Part shown: piece after piece, positions 52,224 to 63,346 of the stretch
Position numbering within the stretch: position 1 is the stretch's first letter
Layout: every line of letters starts with the position of its first letter
Origin: VBDM01 sp035499735
GTDB lineage: Bacteria > Pseudomonadota > Gammaproteobacteria > Burkholderiales > SG8-39
Assembly (NCBI GenBank): GCA_035499735.1
Contig: DATJYC010000078.1
Location: 1 to 64,000, forward strand
Direction: 5' to 3'
Length of the DNA stretch: 64,000 nucleotides
Made by a program: the position numbers and the translations under genes
The notes under the pieces: generated by a model
What the model was told of the DNA's origin: nothing
Database searches by the model: none
The model's input: only the letters and a program-made list of their open reading frames with translations

Positions 52224-53347
52224 GGAGCGATCTGGACGCCGTCGCGCTGACGCGGGAGCTGCTGCGCTTCGACACCGTCAATCCGCCGGGGCAGGAGCGG
52301 GCCTGCGCGCGCCACGCCGGCGCGCTGCTCGAGGACTGGGGATTCCTGGTCGACTATCATGAGTACGCCGAAGGCCGCACCAGCGTGATCGCGCGCGCGG
52401 GAGGCTCCGATTCGAAGCCGCCGCTGTGCCTCACCGGGCACATCGACACCGTGGCGCTGGGCTCGGCGCCCTGGACGCGCGATCCCTTCGCCGGGGAGAC
52501 CGACGGCGACCGCCTCTACGGGCGCGGCTCCTCGGACATGAAGGCGGGCGTCGCGGCGATCCTGCTCGCGGCGCGCGCCGCCGCGAAGAAGCTGCCGGGG
52601 ACGGCCGGCGTCGTGATCGTTCTCACCGCGGCGGAAGAGGGCGGCTGCATCGGGTCGCAGCATCTCGCGCGCACGCGGCTCCTGGGCCGCGCGGGAGCGA
52701 TGGTCGTCGGCGAGCCGACCGCCAACTACCCGCTCGTGGGCCACAAGGGCTCGCTCAAATTCCACGCGAGGTTTCGAGGGGTGTCGGCGCATGGATCGAT
52801 GCCCGAGCTCGGCGTCAACGCCATCTACAAGGCGGCGAAGGCCGTCGCCAGCCTTGAGGGCTTCGACTTCGGGGTGAAGCCTCACCCGGTGATGGGCGGG
52901 CCGACGGTGAACGTCGGCACCTTCGAGGGCGGGCAGGGGGTGAACATGGTGCCCGACGAGGCGAGCATCGGCGTGGACATCCGCACCGTCGCCGGAATGG
53001 ACCACGCGGCGCTGCTCGCGCGGCTGCGGAGCGCGCTCGGCGACGACGCCGAGCTGGAGGTGTTCTCCGACATGAGCCCGGTGTGGACCGAGCCGGCGCA
53101 GGAATGGGTGCAGCGGGTGTTCGAGATCTGCGCCGGGCATCTGGGAGCGCGCCCGCAGGCGAAGACCGCGGCCTACAACACCGACGCCGGCAACCTGCTG
53201 AAGGCGTATGTGGGCGCGCCCACGGTGGTGCTGGGGCCCGGGGAGCCGCAGCTCGCGCACCAGACCGACGAGTACTGCAGCACGGCTCGGCTGCGCGAGG
53301 CGGTCGCGATCTACGAAGCGATCATCCGCGACTGGTGCAGGATATGA
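52220..53347 (+). CDS. M20-family metallopeptidase (ArgE/DapE-like)
   Basis: A 375-residue zinc hydrolase. Metal ligands are seen in TGHIDTV (about 71-77), YGRGSSDMKAGVA (about 96-108) and TAAEEGGC (about 135). The dimerisation domain (about 170-285) contains SAHGSMPELG. The M20 family removes acyl or amino-acid groups from amides, as in ArgE or DapE. It is coupled by ATGA overlaps to the CMD-family gene before and the Bug gene after, so it may process an imported N-acyl or amide compound. Confidence 0.93.
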   Translation: MRSDLDAVALTRELLRFDTVNPPGQERACARHAGALLEDWGFLVDYHEYAEGRTSVIARAGGSDSKPPLCLTGHIDTVALGSAPWTRDPFAGETDGDRLYGRGSSDMKAGVAAILLAARAAAKKLPGTAGVVIVLTAAEEGGCIGSQHLARTRLLGRAGAMVVGEPTANYPLVGHKGSLKFHARFRGVSAHGSMPELGVNAIYKAAKAVASLEGFDFGVKPHPVMGGPTVNVGTFEGGQGVNMVPDEASIGVDIRTVAGMDHAALLARLRSALGDDAELEVFSDMSPVWTEPAQEWVQRVFEICAGHLGARPQAKTAAYNTDAGNLLKAYVGAPTVVLGPGEPQLAHQTDEYCSTARLREAVAIYEAIIRDWCRI

Positions 53348-54285
53348 GGCGCGCTTTCGCGGCCCTGGTGCTCGTCTTCGCCGCGGACGCGGCGCTTGCG
53401 CAAGGCGTCACGCGCATCGTCGTTCCGTTCGCCGCGGGCGGCGTGCAGGACATCCTCGCGCGCGCCATCAGCTCGGAGCTCGGCGCCGCCATCGGCGGCA
53501 CCGTGGTGGTCGAGAACCGCACCGGCGCCGGTGGCACCATCGGCACCGCGTTCGTCGCCAAGGCGCCCCCCGACGGCCACACGCTGGTCCTCGCCGCGGC
53601 GAGCCACACCATCAACGGATCGCTGCACGCGAAGCTCCCCTACGACCCGATCCGCGACTTCTGCGGCGTAGCGCACATCGGCACCGTCGAATACGTCCTC
53701 ATGATCAATCCCCGGATCCCGGCGAAAACCGTGAAACAATTCGTGGACTACGCCAAGGCCAACCCGGGCAGGCTCAACTACAGCACGGCCGGCGTCGGCA
53801 CGGCGACGCACCTTTCGATGGCCTACTTCGCGAGCCTCGCCGGGATCGACATGGTCCACGTGCCGTACAAGGGAACGAACGAGGCGGTGAACGAGGTGCT
53901 CGCGGGCCGCGCCGACGCGGTGATCGCGGCCAACATCGGTGCGCTGCCCTACCTGCTCGACGCGCGCATCCGCATGCTCGGGGTAACTTCGGCGAAGCGC
54001 TCGGAATTCCTTCCCGATCTGCCGCCCATCGCTCAGGACGTCCCGGGCTACGAATTCGATTCCTGGCTGGGGCTGCTCGGGCCGGCCGGCATCCCGAGGG
54101 CGACGGTCGACCGGCTGAACCTCGCGGTCGGGTCGCTGCTGCGCGAGCCGGTGATACTGGAGCGCCTGGCCACGCAGGGCATTGAGCCGCAGGCGCTCAC
54201 CCCCGAGGCGTTCGACGCGCTCCTGCGCGCCGACTTCGACAGGATGGCGCGCGTCGTCAAGGCTTCCGGGGCGCGGGTCGAATAG
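53344..54285 (+). CDS. Bug-family substrate-binding protein (M20 operon)
   Basis: A 313-residue TctC/Bug protein with signal peptide ending AALAQG, and VVVENRTGAGGTIG as well as APPDGHTLVL in the core. Its ATG overlaps the M20 peptidase stop, so it is made with that enzyme and probably brings in its substrate. The next Bug gene begins 14 bases later. Two consecutive Bug proteins suggest related ligands. Confidence 0.9.
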   Translation: MRRAFAALVLVFAADAALAQGVTRIVVPFAAGGVQDILARAISSELGAAIGGTVVVENRTGAGGTIGTAFVAKAPPDGHTLVLAAASHTINGSLHAKLPYDPIRDFCGVAHIGTVEYVLMINPRIPAKTVKQFVDYAKANPGRLNYSTAGVGTATHLSMAYFASLAGIDMVHVPYKGTNEAVNEVLAGRADAVIAANIGALPYLLDARIRMLGVTSAKRSEFLPDLPPIAQDVPGYEFDSWLGLLGPAGIPRATVDRLNLAVGSLLREPVILERLATQGIEPQALTPEAFDALLRADFDRMARVVKASGARVE

Positions 54286-54299
54286 CCTAGAATCCTCCC

Positions 54300-55256
54300 A
54301 TGGCACTCCGACTGATACTCCTCCTCGCCTGTCTCGTCACGCCGCTCGCGCTGGCACAGGACTATCCGTCCCGCGAAATCCGTTCGCTCTGCAACTACGC
54401 GCCCGGATCGGGAGCCGACATCATCGTGCGCTTCTACAGCGACCGGCTGGCGAAGCTCTCGGGCAAGCCGGTCATCGTCGAGAACAAGGTCGGCGCCCAG
54501 GGCGCGCTTGCCACCGACGCGCTCGCCAAGTCGAAGCCCGACGGCTACACCATCCTGATCACGCCGGCGAGCTCGACCATCGCCTCGGCTCCCTACCTGT
54601 TCAAGAGCCTGCCGTTCGACGCGGAGAAGGACTTCGCCGCGGTGACGACCATCGCCTCGCTCTCGTTCGTGATCATGGTCGACGCCGCGAGGCCGATCCG
54701 CTCGATGGACGAGCTGGTCGCCGAGCTGAAGGCAAAGCCGAACAACGGCTTCTACGGCACGACCAACAATACCGGCGTGATCGCAGCCGAGCTGCTCAAG
54801 ACCCGGGTGGGCCTCAAGACCACCTACGTTCCGTACAAGCAGAACGCGCAGGCGCTGACCGACCTGCTGCTCGGGCAGCTCGATTTCCTCACCTTCGACG
54901 CCACCTGGGCCTCGACCCAGGTGAGGGGCGGCAAGATCCGCATCCTCGCGGCCACGGCGACCAAGCGCTCGGTGGCGCTGCCCGACGTGCCCACGCTCGC
55001 CGAGCTCGGCTACGGGGGGAACGACGTCTCGCCGTGGTGGGGCGTCGTCGTCGCCGCCGGCACGCCCAAGCCCATCGTCGACAAGCTCGCCGACTGGATC
55101 AACCAGATCACCGCCGCCGAGGACACGAAGCAGTTTCTTTCCAACGCGGCGTTCGATCCCTTCCCGGGCTCGCCCGAGCAGATGCAGGCGCTCCTGAAGA
55201 GCGACGCCGTGCGCTGGAAGCGCTACGTCGAGATGGCCAAGATCGAGCCCCAATAG
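54300..55256 (+). CDS. Bug-family substrate-binding protein
   Basis: A 318-residue TctC/Bug protein. The signal peptide ends LALAQD; IRSLCNYAPGSGADIIVRF and VIVENKVGAQGALA carry family motifs, but CNYAPGSG replaces the usual PFxPGG, a divergence at the ligand-contacting loop. It follows another Bug gene by 14 bases and precedes the HD-domain gene by eight. Ligand unknown. Confidence 0.9.
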   Translation: MALRLILLLACLVTPLALAQDYPSREIRSLCNYAPGSGADIIVRFYSDRLAKLSGKPVIVENKVGAQGALATDALAKSKPDGYTILITPASSTIASAPYLFKSLPFDAEKDFAAVTTIASLSFVIMVDAARPIRSMDELVAELKAKPNNGFYGTTNNTGVIAAELLKTRVGLKTTYVPYKQNAQALTDLLLGQLDFLTFDATWASTQVRGGKIRILAATATKRSVALPDVPTLAELGYGGNDVSPWWGVVVAAGTPKPIVDKLADWINQITAAEDTKQFLSNAAFDPFPGSPEQMQALLKSDAVRWKRYVEMAKIEPQ

Positions 55257-55264
55257 GAGCCGCC

Positions 55265-55987
55265 ATGAGCTCGCGACCGCAACGATCCGAGGAACGCGCC
55301 GACGCGCTCGAGGAGAAGCTGATGAAGGAGGCGCACCGGGCCGCGACCCGCCGCGGCGTGGGGCTGCTGTTCGGCGGCATCACGCCGAGCGGCGCTCCGG
55401 TCGAGATCAGGCCGCTGCCGCCGATGCCGCCCAGGCCCACGCTCCTCGACTTCTTCAGGCTGCGCTTCATGCCGCATACGGTCACGCACATGCTGCAGAG
55501 CGCGACCGATGCGCTGAAGAAGGGCGAGCCGGAGGACGTCGTGCTCGCCTGCCTGCTGCACGACATCGCGATCAACCTGCTCAAGGTGGACCACGGCTAC
55601 TGGGCGGCGCAGATGCTCGAGCCCTACGTGCCAGAGAAGGTGAGCTGGGCGATCCGACACCACCAGGCGCTTCGCTTCTACGCCGATCCAGCGAACGGCT
55701 ACGAGTATCCGCAGCGCTACGTCGAGATCTTCGGCGAGGGCTACCAGCCCGAACCGTACATCCAGGCAGCGTACGAGGAAGCGCGCAGGCACAGGTGGTA
55801 CAGGGAGGCGCGCATGATCACCGTGCACGACCTGTACGCCTTCGACAAGGAGATGACGGTGAGCCTCGACCCCTTCGTCGACGTCATCGGGCGCGGATTC
55901 AGGCAGCCGAAGGAGGGGCTGGGATTCGACGGCAGCCCGGTCGCGCACATGTGGCGCTCGCTGATCTACCCCGACAATCCGCTGTAG
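55265..55987 (+). CDS. HD-domain protein (PhnZ-like)
   Basis: A 240-residue protein with an HD-type metal site: His in MPHTVTHML (about 70), the HD pair in CLLHDIAIN (about 100), His in VDHGYW and HH in IRHHQAL. The layout resembles HD oxygenases/hydrolases such as PhnZ that act on small phosphonates or inositols. It is in the same operon as the two preceding Bug genes. Substrate unknown. A near-contiguous Bug gene converges from the other strand three bases away. Confidence 0.76.
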   Translation: MSSRPQRSEERADALEEKLMKEAHRAATRRGVGLLFGGITPSGAPVEIRPLPPMPPRPTLLDFFRLRFMPHTVTHMLQSATDALKKGEPEDVVLACLLHDIAINLLKVDHGYWAAQMLEPYVPEKVSWAIRHHQALRFYADPANGYEYPQRYVEIFGEGYQPEPYIQAAYEEARRHRWYREARMITVHDLYAFDKEMTVSLDPFVDVIGRGFRQPKEGLGFDGSPVAHMWRSLIYPDNPL

Positions 55988-55990
55988 CCG

Positions 55991-56953
55991 CTACTCGGGC
56001 TCCAGGCCGATCGACTTCACCAGCCTGCCCACCGCGTCGATCTCGCGGCGCAGGTGAGTGTCCAGCTCCTCGGGCGTGCTCGCGAGGATCGAAAGCCCCA
56101 GGTCGTCGAGCTTCGGCCGGACGTCGGGCGCGTTGAGCGCGGAGCGAATTTCTATGGAGAGGCGCTCGGCGATGGAGGCGGGCAGGCCCGCGGGACCGAA
56201 GAACGCCCACCACGCGGGAAAGCCCTGGAACCCCGGCACGATCTCGGCGACGGTCGGCAGCTGGGGCAGGCGGCTCGAGCGCCGCGCGTCGACGATCGCG
56301 AGCGGCTTCACCCTGTTTACCATGTTGGGCGCGAGGAAGGCCCAGGTCGGGAACCACAGCGCCACGCGGCCGCTCGCCCAATCGTTGATCATCTGCGAGA
56401 AGTTCGCCTGTGCGTACGGGACGTGCAGCAGGTCGATGCCCGCGTACAGCTTGAGCGATTCGCCGGTCAGGTGGAACACCGAGCCCACGCCCGTCGAGGC
56501 GTACTCGAGCTTGCCGGGATTGCGCTTCGCGTAATCGATCAGCTCCCGGAGCGAATTCACCGGAACCGTCGCGTTGACCACGACGTAGCTGGGCGACGAT
56601 ACCGCCAGGCTGATCGGCGCGAAGTCCTTGAGGACGTCGAAGGCGAGGTTCTTGTACAGGAACCTCGCGTTGACGTAGGTGCCGGAGGTGCCGTAGGTGA
56701 TGGTGTAGCCGTCGGGCCCGGCCTTGGCGAGCGCCTGCGCCGCCTGGGCGCCGCGCGCGGCGGTTTTCAGCTCGACGATCACCGGCTGGCCCAGAGTGAC
56801 GCTCATCTTGGCGGCCATCATTCGCAGGGCCGCGTCGCCGCTCGAGGCGGGCGAGGCCGTGCTGACGACGAGGATCGGCTTCGCCGGCCAGGCCTGCGGC
56901 AACGCCGTGTTCGCGGCGATCAGCAACGCCGCCGCTATCGCCACCCGACGCAT
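55991..56953 (-). CDS. Bug-family substrate-binding protein (nitroreductase operon)
   Basis: A 320-residue TctC/Bug protein with signal peptide ending TALPQA. The first loop (VVSTASPASSGDAALRM) differs from the standard PGG motif, and VIVELKTAARGAQ replaces VVENRxGAGG, so its ligand may be unusual. The start ATG shares one base with the nitroreductase stop (TGATG), coupling the two. Confidence 0.88.
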   Translation of the reverse strand: MRRVAIAAALLIAANTALPQAWPAKPILVVSTASPASSGDAALRMMAAKMSVTLGQPVIVELKTAARGAQAAQALAKAGPDGYTITYGTSGTYVNARFLYKNLAFDVLKDFAPISLAVSSPSYVVVNATVPVNSLRELIDYAKRNPGKLEYASTGVGSVFHLTGESLKLYAGIDLLHVPYAQANFSQMINDWASGRVALWFPTWAFLAPNMVNRVKPLAIVDARRSSRLPQLPTVAEIVPGFQGFPAWWAFFGPAGLPASIAERLSIEIRSALNAPDVRPKLDDLGLSILASTPEELDTHLRREIDAVGRLVKSIGLEPE

Positions 56954-57780
56954 CAGCTCTTCTCCTCGCCGGAGCCCGGCAGCAAGCTGTCCTTGAGGTG
57001 GTAGCGGAACATCGTCTTCCCGCGCAGCTTGTACAGGTAGTCGATGATGTCCTCGTTCGACATGTACTTCGACATGTCGTAGCGCTCGCGATGGACGATC
57101 TCGGAGAGTTCGCGCCGCACACCCGGCTTTCGCTCGAGGTCGGCGTAGCCGACCGAGATGATGAGGTAGAGGTCGATGAGGTCCGGAACGCCGAGCACGC
57201 GCTTCAGCGGCTCCTGGACGTGCACCGTGCCCCAGTGCGAGCCCAGGCCGAGCGAGGCGATCGCGAGCTGCATGTGGGTGCAGGTGTTCGCCAAGCCGTC
57301 GGTGAAATGGCTCGCGTGGCGCCCGAACGTGAACGCCGCGTTCACCGTCGCCCATTGGCGGCGGCCGTCGCCGAGCACGACGATCACCACCGGCGCCTCG
57401 TGCCAGGGGCGGCGCTGCTGCCCGCCGGTCGAGTTGCGGATCTTCAGCCACTCGTCATTGAGGTTGTCTCCCTTCACCTGGAACGCCGGGTGGCGCAGCT
57501 CGAACGGGCGCATCTGCTCCATCCAGAAGCAGAACTCCTGGTTGGTGTCCTGGAAGGCGTCGTACAGCTCCTTCTTCTTGCCCGGGTCCTTGATGACGAG
57601 GTATTCCCAGGGCTGGCCGTTCGCCCCGGACATCGCCCAGCGGCCGGCTTCCAGGATCTTCTCGACGTACTCTTCAGGGATGGGATCGGGCTTGAGGCGG
57701 CGCACGCTCATGCGCGTGGTCATGATGCGGTGGAGGACGTCGTAGTCGGACTCGTGCTGGGACTTGGAACCGTCGGCCAT
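56953..57780 (-). CDS. Nitroreductase-family FMN protein
   Basis: A 275-residue nitroreductase-fold protein. RMSVRRLKPDPIPEEYVEKI (about 23-42) and GRWAMSGANGQPWEYLVI bind FMN; the C-terminal IISVGYADLERKP and an additional tail (to 275) are longer than the usual 200-220 residues. It probably reduces a nitro, flavin or enone substrate with NAD(P)H. The start at 57780 follows GGAGG. It is coupled to a Bug gene, so it may process the imported compound. Confidence 0.88.
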   Translation of the reverse strand: MADGSKSQHESDYDVLHRIMTTRMSVRRLKPDPIPEEYVEKILEAGRWAMSGANGQPWEYLVIKDPGKKKELYDAFQDTNQEFCFWMEQMRPFELRHPAFQVKGDNLNDEWLKIRNSTGGQQRRPWHEAPVVIVVLGDGRRQWATVNAAFTFGRHASHFTDGLANTCTHMQLAIASLGLGSHWGTVHVQEPLKRVLGVPDLIDLYLIISVGYADLERKPGVRRELSEIVHRERYDMSKYMSNEDIIDYLYKLRGKTMFRYHLKDSLLPGSGEEKS

Positions 57781-57826
57781 GGGCGCCTCCGTCGCTGACA
57801 GCAACGGACTATAGCAACAACGAGAA

Positions 57827-57856
57827 GGGGCGTGAACGCAGCCGCGTTCACGCCCC
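57827..57856 (-). terminator. Terminator hairpin of the lectin-like lipoprotein gene
   Basis: A perfect 13-bp stem, GGGGCGTGAACGC / GCGTTCACGCCCC with loop AGCC, 21 bases after the gene's stop. The minus-strand exit reads TTCTCGTTGTTG, moderately T-rich. It separates this gene from the nitroreductase gene. Confidence 0.7.
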
Positions 57857-57877
57857 GTGCGGAGAACTTGCGAAGAT

Positions 57878-58567
57878 TCAGTAGATGCCGCCGCCGCTGC
57901 TGCCGCCGCCGAGGACCGCGAAGCAGTAGAACAGCCCGTTTCCGCCGGTGCCCTGCAGCGCGACCTGGCTGCAGCCGGGCGCCCCGTCCTTCGACGGACG
58001 CGACAGGTGCGAGGAGTTCCACGACCGGGAAGCCTCGTCGTCGCGCAGGCCGAGGCGATCGTGGTGGCCGAGCATGGCCGCGCCGGCGCCGCTCGTCGTC
58101 CAGTTGCTGCAGGTCGAATCGCCGCCGCCCGTGATCGCGCGGCCGTCGGGCGTCGAACCGGTGAGCATGTCGTGCATATTGGGTTTGTCGCCGCGCCCGT
58201 TGACGGCCTCGCCCTTCTCGTTGAGCGCGGTCTGCTTGTTGATGTTGTTGGCGCCGTGCAGGTTGTCGACGCTGGTCGCGACGACCACGCCCCTGGCGTT
58301 CTGCCACGGCCCGCTGCCGATGCGGTCGCGCGCGTTCACGCCCGCCGCGCTCAGGTACGCGTGCCAGGTCTTGCCGCCCGCACCCACCGACTCGGCGAGC
58401 GCCTGGCAGTGCCGGTCCGCGCCGGCGAGGCCGCCGAGGTCGGCGCCCTTGCCCGAGCCCGTGCTGGTCACGAAGAAAGTCATCCTGTTCTCCGGCTTGA
58501 ACATCTCGCAGGCGCTCGCCGCGAGCACCGCCGAGGCCGCGAGGGCAATGCCGACCATTGGCTTCAT
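57878..58567 (-). CDS. Putative lipoprotein with endostatin/lectin-like domain
   Basis: A 229-residue lipoprotein (lipobox LAASAC). The body has a C-type-lectin-like pattern: an FFVTSTGSGKGADLGGL start, DRHCQALA, conserved Trp in KTWHAYLS and SGPWQNAR, NNINKQTAL, CSNWTT and GLFYCFA at the end. Several Cys could form disulfides. Similar domains occur in endostatin-like outer-membrane lipoproteins of spirochaetes and in uncharacterised proteobacterial lipoproteins. CAGGAGGAAC precedes the ATG. Function unknown. Confidence 0.72.
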   Translation of the reverse strand: MKPMVGIALAASAVLAASACEMFKPENRMTFFVTSTGSGKGADLGGLAGADRHCQALAESVGAGGKTWHAYLSAAGVNARDRIGSGPWQNARGVVVATSVDNLHGANNINKQTALNEKGEAVNGRGDKPNMHDMLTGSTPDGRAITGGGDSTCSNWTTSGAGAAMLGHHDRLGLRDDEASRSWNSSHLSRPSKDGAPGCSQVALQGTGGNGLFYCFAVLGGGSSGGGIY

Positions 58568-58680
58568 TTCGTTCCTCCTGTGACTTGGAAAACGACCCCG
58601 GGGAGAACATCGCGCGCAAGCGCCATATTCCCGGCGCTAGAATGACAACCGTACCGGTCCGCGGAATGTTGAGTATAGCC

Positions 58681-60624
<1,944 letters not shown>

Positions 60625-60627
60625 GGC

Positions 60628-60837
60628 CTACTTGTCGGAAGCGTTCTCGCGATTCTGCTGGGACTGCTGCAGCTGATCCATCGCCTGGTTGATCTTCTGC
60701 TGCGCTTGGTCCATGGTCTTCTTGCCCTGCTCGAGCTCCTGCTTCTTCAGCGCCGCCGCCGTGGCCGCGCTGCTTGCGACATCCGCCCCGCAGGCGGAAA
60801 GCGCTGCGGCGGCGATCAGAGGAACGAGCCGTCTCAT
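60628..60837 (-). CDS. Small coiled-coil lipoprotein
   Basis: A 69-residue lipoprotein (lipobox ALSAC, Cys16). The mature part is a single amphipathic, Gln/Lys-rich helix (ELEQGKKTMDQAQQKINQAM) that likely forms a coiled coil, in the manner of Lpp-type outer-membrane lipoproteins but without a C-terminal Lys. The start at 60837 is preceded by GGAGCAGACC. It is convergent with the ABC gene with a three-base gap. Function unknown. Confidence 0.72.
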   Translation of the reverse strand: MRRLVPLIAAAALSACGADVASSAATAAALKKQELEQGKKTMDQAQQKINQAMDQLQQSQQNRENASDK

Positions 60838-60869
60838 GGTCTGCTCCTTCGGGAGGGAGGGAACGTCGA

Positions 60870-61928
60870 CTACGATAGTCCTGCCGCGACCGCTTTTGCA
60901 AATTCCTTCGTCCCGAGCGCCCCGCCGAGATCCGCAGTGCGCGTCGCCGGATCCTTCAGGGCCGCGTCGACCGCCGCGTCGATCTTGCCGGCGGCGGCCG
61001 CGAGGGCTTGGACCCCGTTCCGGGCGGCGATCCATTCGAGCAGCATCGCCGCCGAGAGGATGAGGGAGCTGGGGTTGGCGCGGTCCTGGCCCGCGATGTC
61101 GGGCGCAGAGCCGTGCTGCGCCTGGGCGAGGCACCAGGTGTCGCCGGCGTTGATCGAGCCGCCCAGGCCGAGCCCGCCGGAGAGCTCGGAGGCCTCGTCC
61201 GAGAGGATGTCCCCGTACATGTTCTCGGCGACGATGACGTCGAAGCGCATCGGGTCTCGAAGCAGCAGTGCCGCCATGGCGTCGACGATGACTTCCTCGA
61301 GCTGGACCTTCGGGAATTGCTTCGCCACCTTGCGCACCTCGCGCAGCCACAGGCCGTCGGACACCCGGAAGACATTGGCCTTGTGCACGGCCGTGACCTT
61401 GCCGCGGCGGCGTGCCGCGGCCTCGAAGGCGCGCCGGGCGATGCGCTCGGAGCACGCGGCCGTCACGCGGCGCAACGACATCGCCATGTCCGGTGTCGGC
61501 ATGAACTCGCCCACTCCTTCGTGCAGGTTGCGGTCGGCGTAGAACCCCTCGGTGTTCTCCCGGTAGATCACGAGGTCGACGGGCTTTCCGGTGAGCCCGA
61601 CGCCCAGGCGCGACTTGGCAGGGCGGATGTTGGCGTAGAGGTCGAGCTTGGTGCGCAGCTGCGCCGAAGGGTTGACGCCGCCTCTGTCGCGCGCCGGATA
61701 GTCGTAGGTCGCGAGCGGCCCGAGGATGACTCCGGCCGCGGCGCGCGCCGCATCGAGCACGCGCGGAGGAAGCGTCGTGCCCTCGTTCTTGAGCGAAGCA
61801 AGGCCGATCTCCTCGTGCTGCCACTCCAGGCCCAGCTTGTACAGCCCATTCGCGCGCTCGAGCACCGCGAGGGTCGCCGCCGTGATCTCCGGCCCGATGC
61901 CGTCGCCGGGCAGAACGAGGATCCTCAT
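60870..61928 (-). CDS. Isocitrate/isopropylmalate dehydrogenase-family enzyme
   Basis: A 352-residue beta-decarboxylating dehydrogenase: LPGDGIGPEITAATLAVLE at the start, substrate motif YRENTEGFYAD (about 125), AVHKANVFR (about 190) and metal-binding AENMYGDILSDEASEL (about 240). The RENTEG wording is nearer to isocitrate/homoisocitrate or tartrate dehydrogenases than to LeuB. It overlaps the start of its gene with the stop of the upstream Bug gene (ATGA), suggesting the Bug protein binds a hydroxy-dicarboxylate or tricarboxylate that this enzyme oxidises. Confidence 0.88.
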   Translation of the reverse strand: MRILVLPGDGIGPEITAATLAVLERANGLYKLGLEWQHEEIGLASLKNEGTTLPPRVLDAARAAAGVILGPLATYDYPARDRGGVNPSAQLRTKLDLYANIRPAKSRLGVGLTGKPVDLVIYRENTEGFYADRNLHEGVGEFMPTPDMAMSLRRVTAACSERIARRAFEAAARRRGKVTAVHKANVFRVSDGLWLREVRKVAKQFPKVQLEEVIVDAMAALLLRDPMRFDVIVAENMYGDILSDEASELSGGLGLGGSINAGDTWCLAQAQHGSAPDIAGQDRANPSSLILSAAMLLEWIAARNGVQALAAAAGKIDAAVDAALKDPATRTADLGGALGTKEFAKAVAAGLS

Positions 61929-62887
61929 TGAGCGGGGATCTTTGCGTCCCTGATCAGCTTCGCGTACGCCTGCAGGTCGCTCCGGATCAGGGCGGCGAGC
62001 TCCTCGGGCGTTCCGGTGACGATGTCGTTGCCGCCCTGGACCGCGATGCGCTCGTGCACGTCCGCGGCATGCATGGCGCGGATCGTCTCGGCGTTGAGCC
62101 GGTCGACGACGCTCCTCGGCGTCCCGGCGGGCGCAAGCAGCCCCTGCCACTGCGAGATGTCGAAGCCCTTGATGCCCGCTTCCTGCATGGTCGGGACCTC
62201 GGGCAGGCTGGAGGCGCGCTTCGCGCTCGACACCGCGAAAGCGCGCAGCTTTCCGGCGCGTATGTGCGGGACGGATGTGATGACGGTATCGAACATCATA
62301 GAGAGCTGGCCGCCGAGGAGATCCGAGAGCGCCGGGGCGCTGCCCTTGTACGGGACGTGGGTGAGCTGCGTGCCGGTCGCGAGCGCGAACAGCTCCCCGG
62401 AAAGGTGGTTGCCGCCGCCCACGCCGGTCGATCCGTACGATATTGCGCCAGGCTTCGCGCGCGCGGCGGCGACGATGTCGGCGATGCTCTTCCACGGGGA
62501 GGACGCCAGCGCCACCAGCACGTACTGGTACACGGCGCATTCCGAGATCGGCGCGAAGTCCTTGACCGGATCGTAGGGCACGCCCTTGTAGAGGGTCGGG
62601 TTCACCGTCAGCGGGCCGCTCGCGGTGATGAGCAGCGTGTAGCCGTCGGGCACCGACTTGGCGACGAAATCGGTGCCAATGCCGCCGTTCGCGCCGGCGC
62701 GGTTCTCCACGACGAATGGCTGCCTGAGCGCGTCGCCCAGCTTCTGCGCGAGCGTGCGCCCCAGGATGTCGGCGTTGCCGCCGGCCGCGTAGGGGACGAC
62801 GATGCGCACGGGCCTCGACGGATACTCCTGGGCGAGCGCCGCGGCGCACACGACCGCCGACGCAATGGCGGCGAGGGAGAATTTCAT
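61925..62887 (-). CDS. Bug-family substrate-binding protein (dehydrogenase operon)
   Basis: A 320-residue TctC/Bug protein with signal peptide ending AALAQE, and core motifs IVVPYAAGGNADILGR, FVVENRAGANGGIG and PDGYTLLI. Coupled by ATGA overlap to the dehydrogenase gene downstream. Divergent, 48 bases apart, from the RidA/Bug pair. A hydroxy-acid ligand is a reasonable guess from its partner. Confidence 0.92.
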   Translation of the reverse strand: MKFSLAAIASAVVCAAALAQEYPSRPVRIVVPYAAGGNADILGRTLAQKLGDALRQPFVVENRAGANGGIGTDFVAKSVPDGYTLLITASGPLTVNPTLYKGVPYDPVKDFAPISECAVYQYVLVALASSPWKSIADIVAAARAKPGAISYGSTGVGGGNHLSGELFALATGTQLTHVPYKGSAPALSDLLGGQLSMMFDTVITSVPHIRAGKLRAFAVSSAKRASSLPEVPTMQEAGIKGFDISQWQGLLAPAGTPRSVVDRLNAETIRAMHAADVHERIAVQGGNDIVTGTPEELAALIRSDLQAYAKLIRDAKIPAQ

Positions 62888-62935
62888 GGGTCGACAGGCT
62901 ATCATATGCAGCGCGAGCGATACCGGGGGACGGCG

Positions 62936-63346
62936 ATGAGCGCGGACATCAAGATGATCAATCCCGAGACGATGGGCAAGCCCCTCGGCCAGTATTCGCA
63001 GATCGCCCGCGTGAAGGGCGGCGAGCTTGTCTTCATAGCGGGACAGCTCGCCACCGACAAGGCGGGCAACCTCGTCGGGGCGGACGATTTCGACGCCCAG
63101 TGCCGGCAGGTCTATGCGAACGTCGAGGCAGCGCTCAAGGCGGTCGGGGGAGGGTGGAAGAACGTCGTGCAGTTCACCACCTACCTCGTCCATTCCCAGG
63201 ACGTGCCCAAGCTGCGGGCGTTCCGCGCCCGCGAATTCGGCAAGTTCTTTCCGGATGGCGCCTATCCGCCCAACACGCTCCTCATCATCGACCGCCTGGT
63301 GGGCGAGCAGTATCTCCTCGAGGTGCAGACGGTGGCGGCGCTTTGA
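62936..63346 (+). CDS. RidA-family protein (reactive enamine/imine deaminase-like)
   Basis: A 136-residue RidA/YjgF-type protein: GQYSQIARVKGGELVFIAGQ (about 16-35), VYANVEAALKAVGGGW and LVGEQYLLEVQTVAAL at the end. The Arg that clamps the substrate carboxylate in classic RidA (R105) has no clear match in PNTLLIIDRLV, so it may belong to a related subfamily. GGGGGACGGCG precedes the ATG. Its stop overlaps the start of the next Bug gene (TTGA). Confidence 0.85.
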   Translation: MSADIKMINPETMGKPLGQYSQIARVKGGELVFIAGQLATDKAGNLVGADDFDAQCRQVYANVEAALKAVGGGWKNVVQFTTYLVHSQDVPKLRAFRAREFGKFFPDGAYPPNTLLIIDRLVGEQYLLEVQTVAAL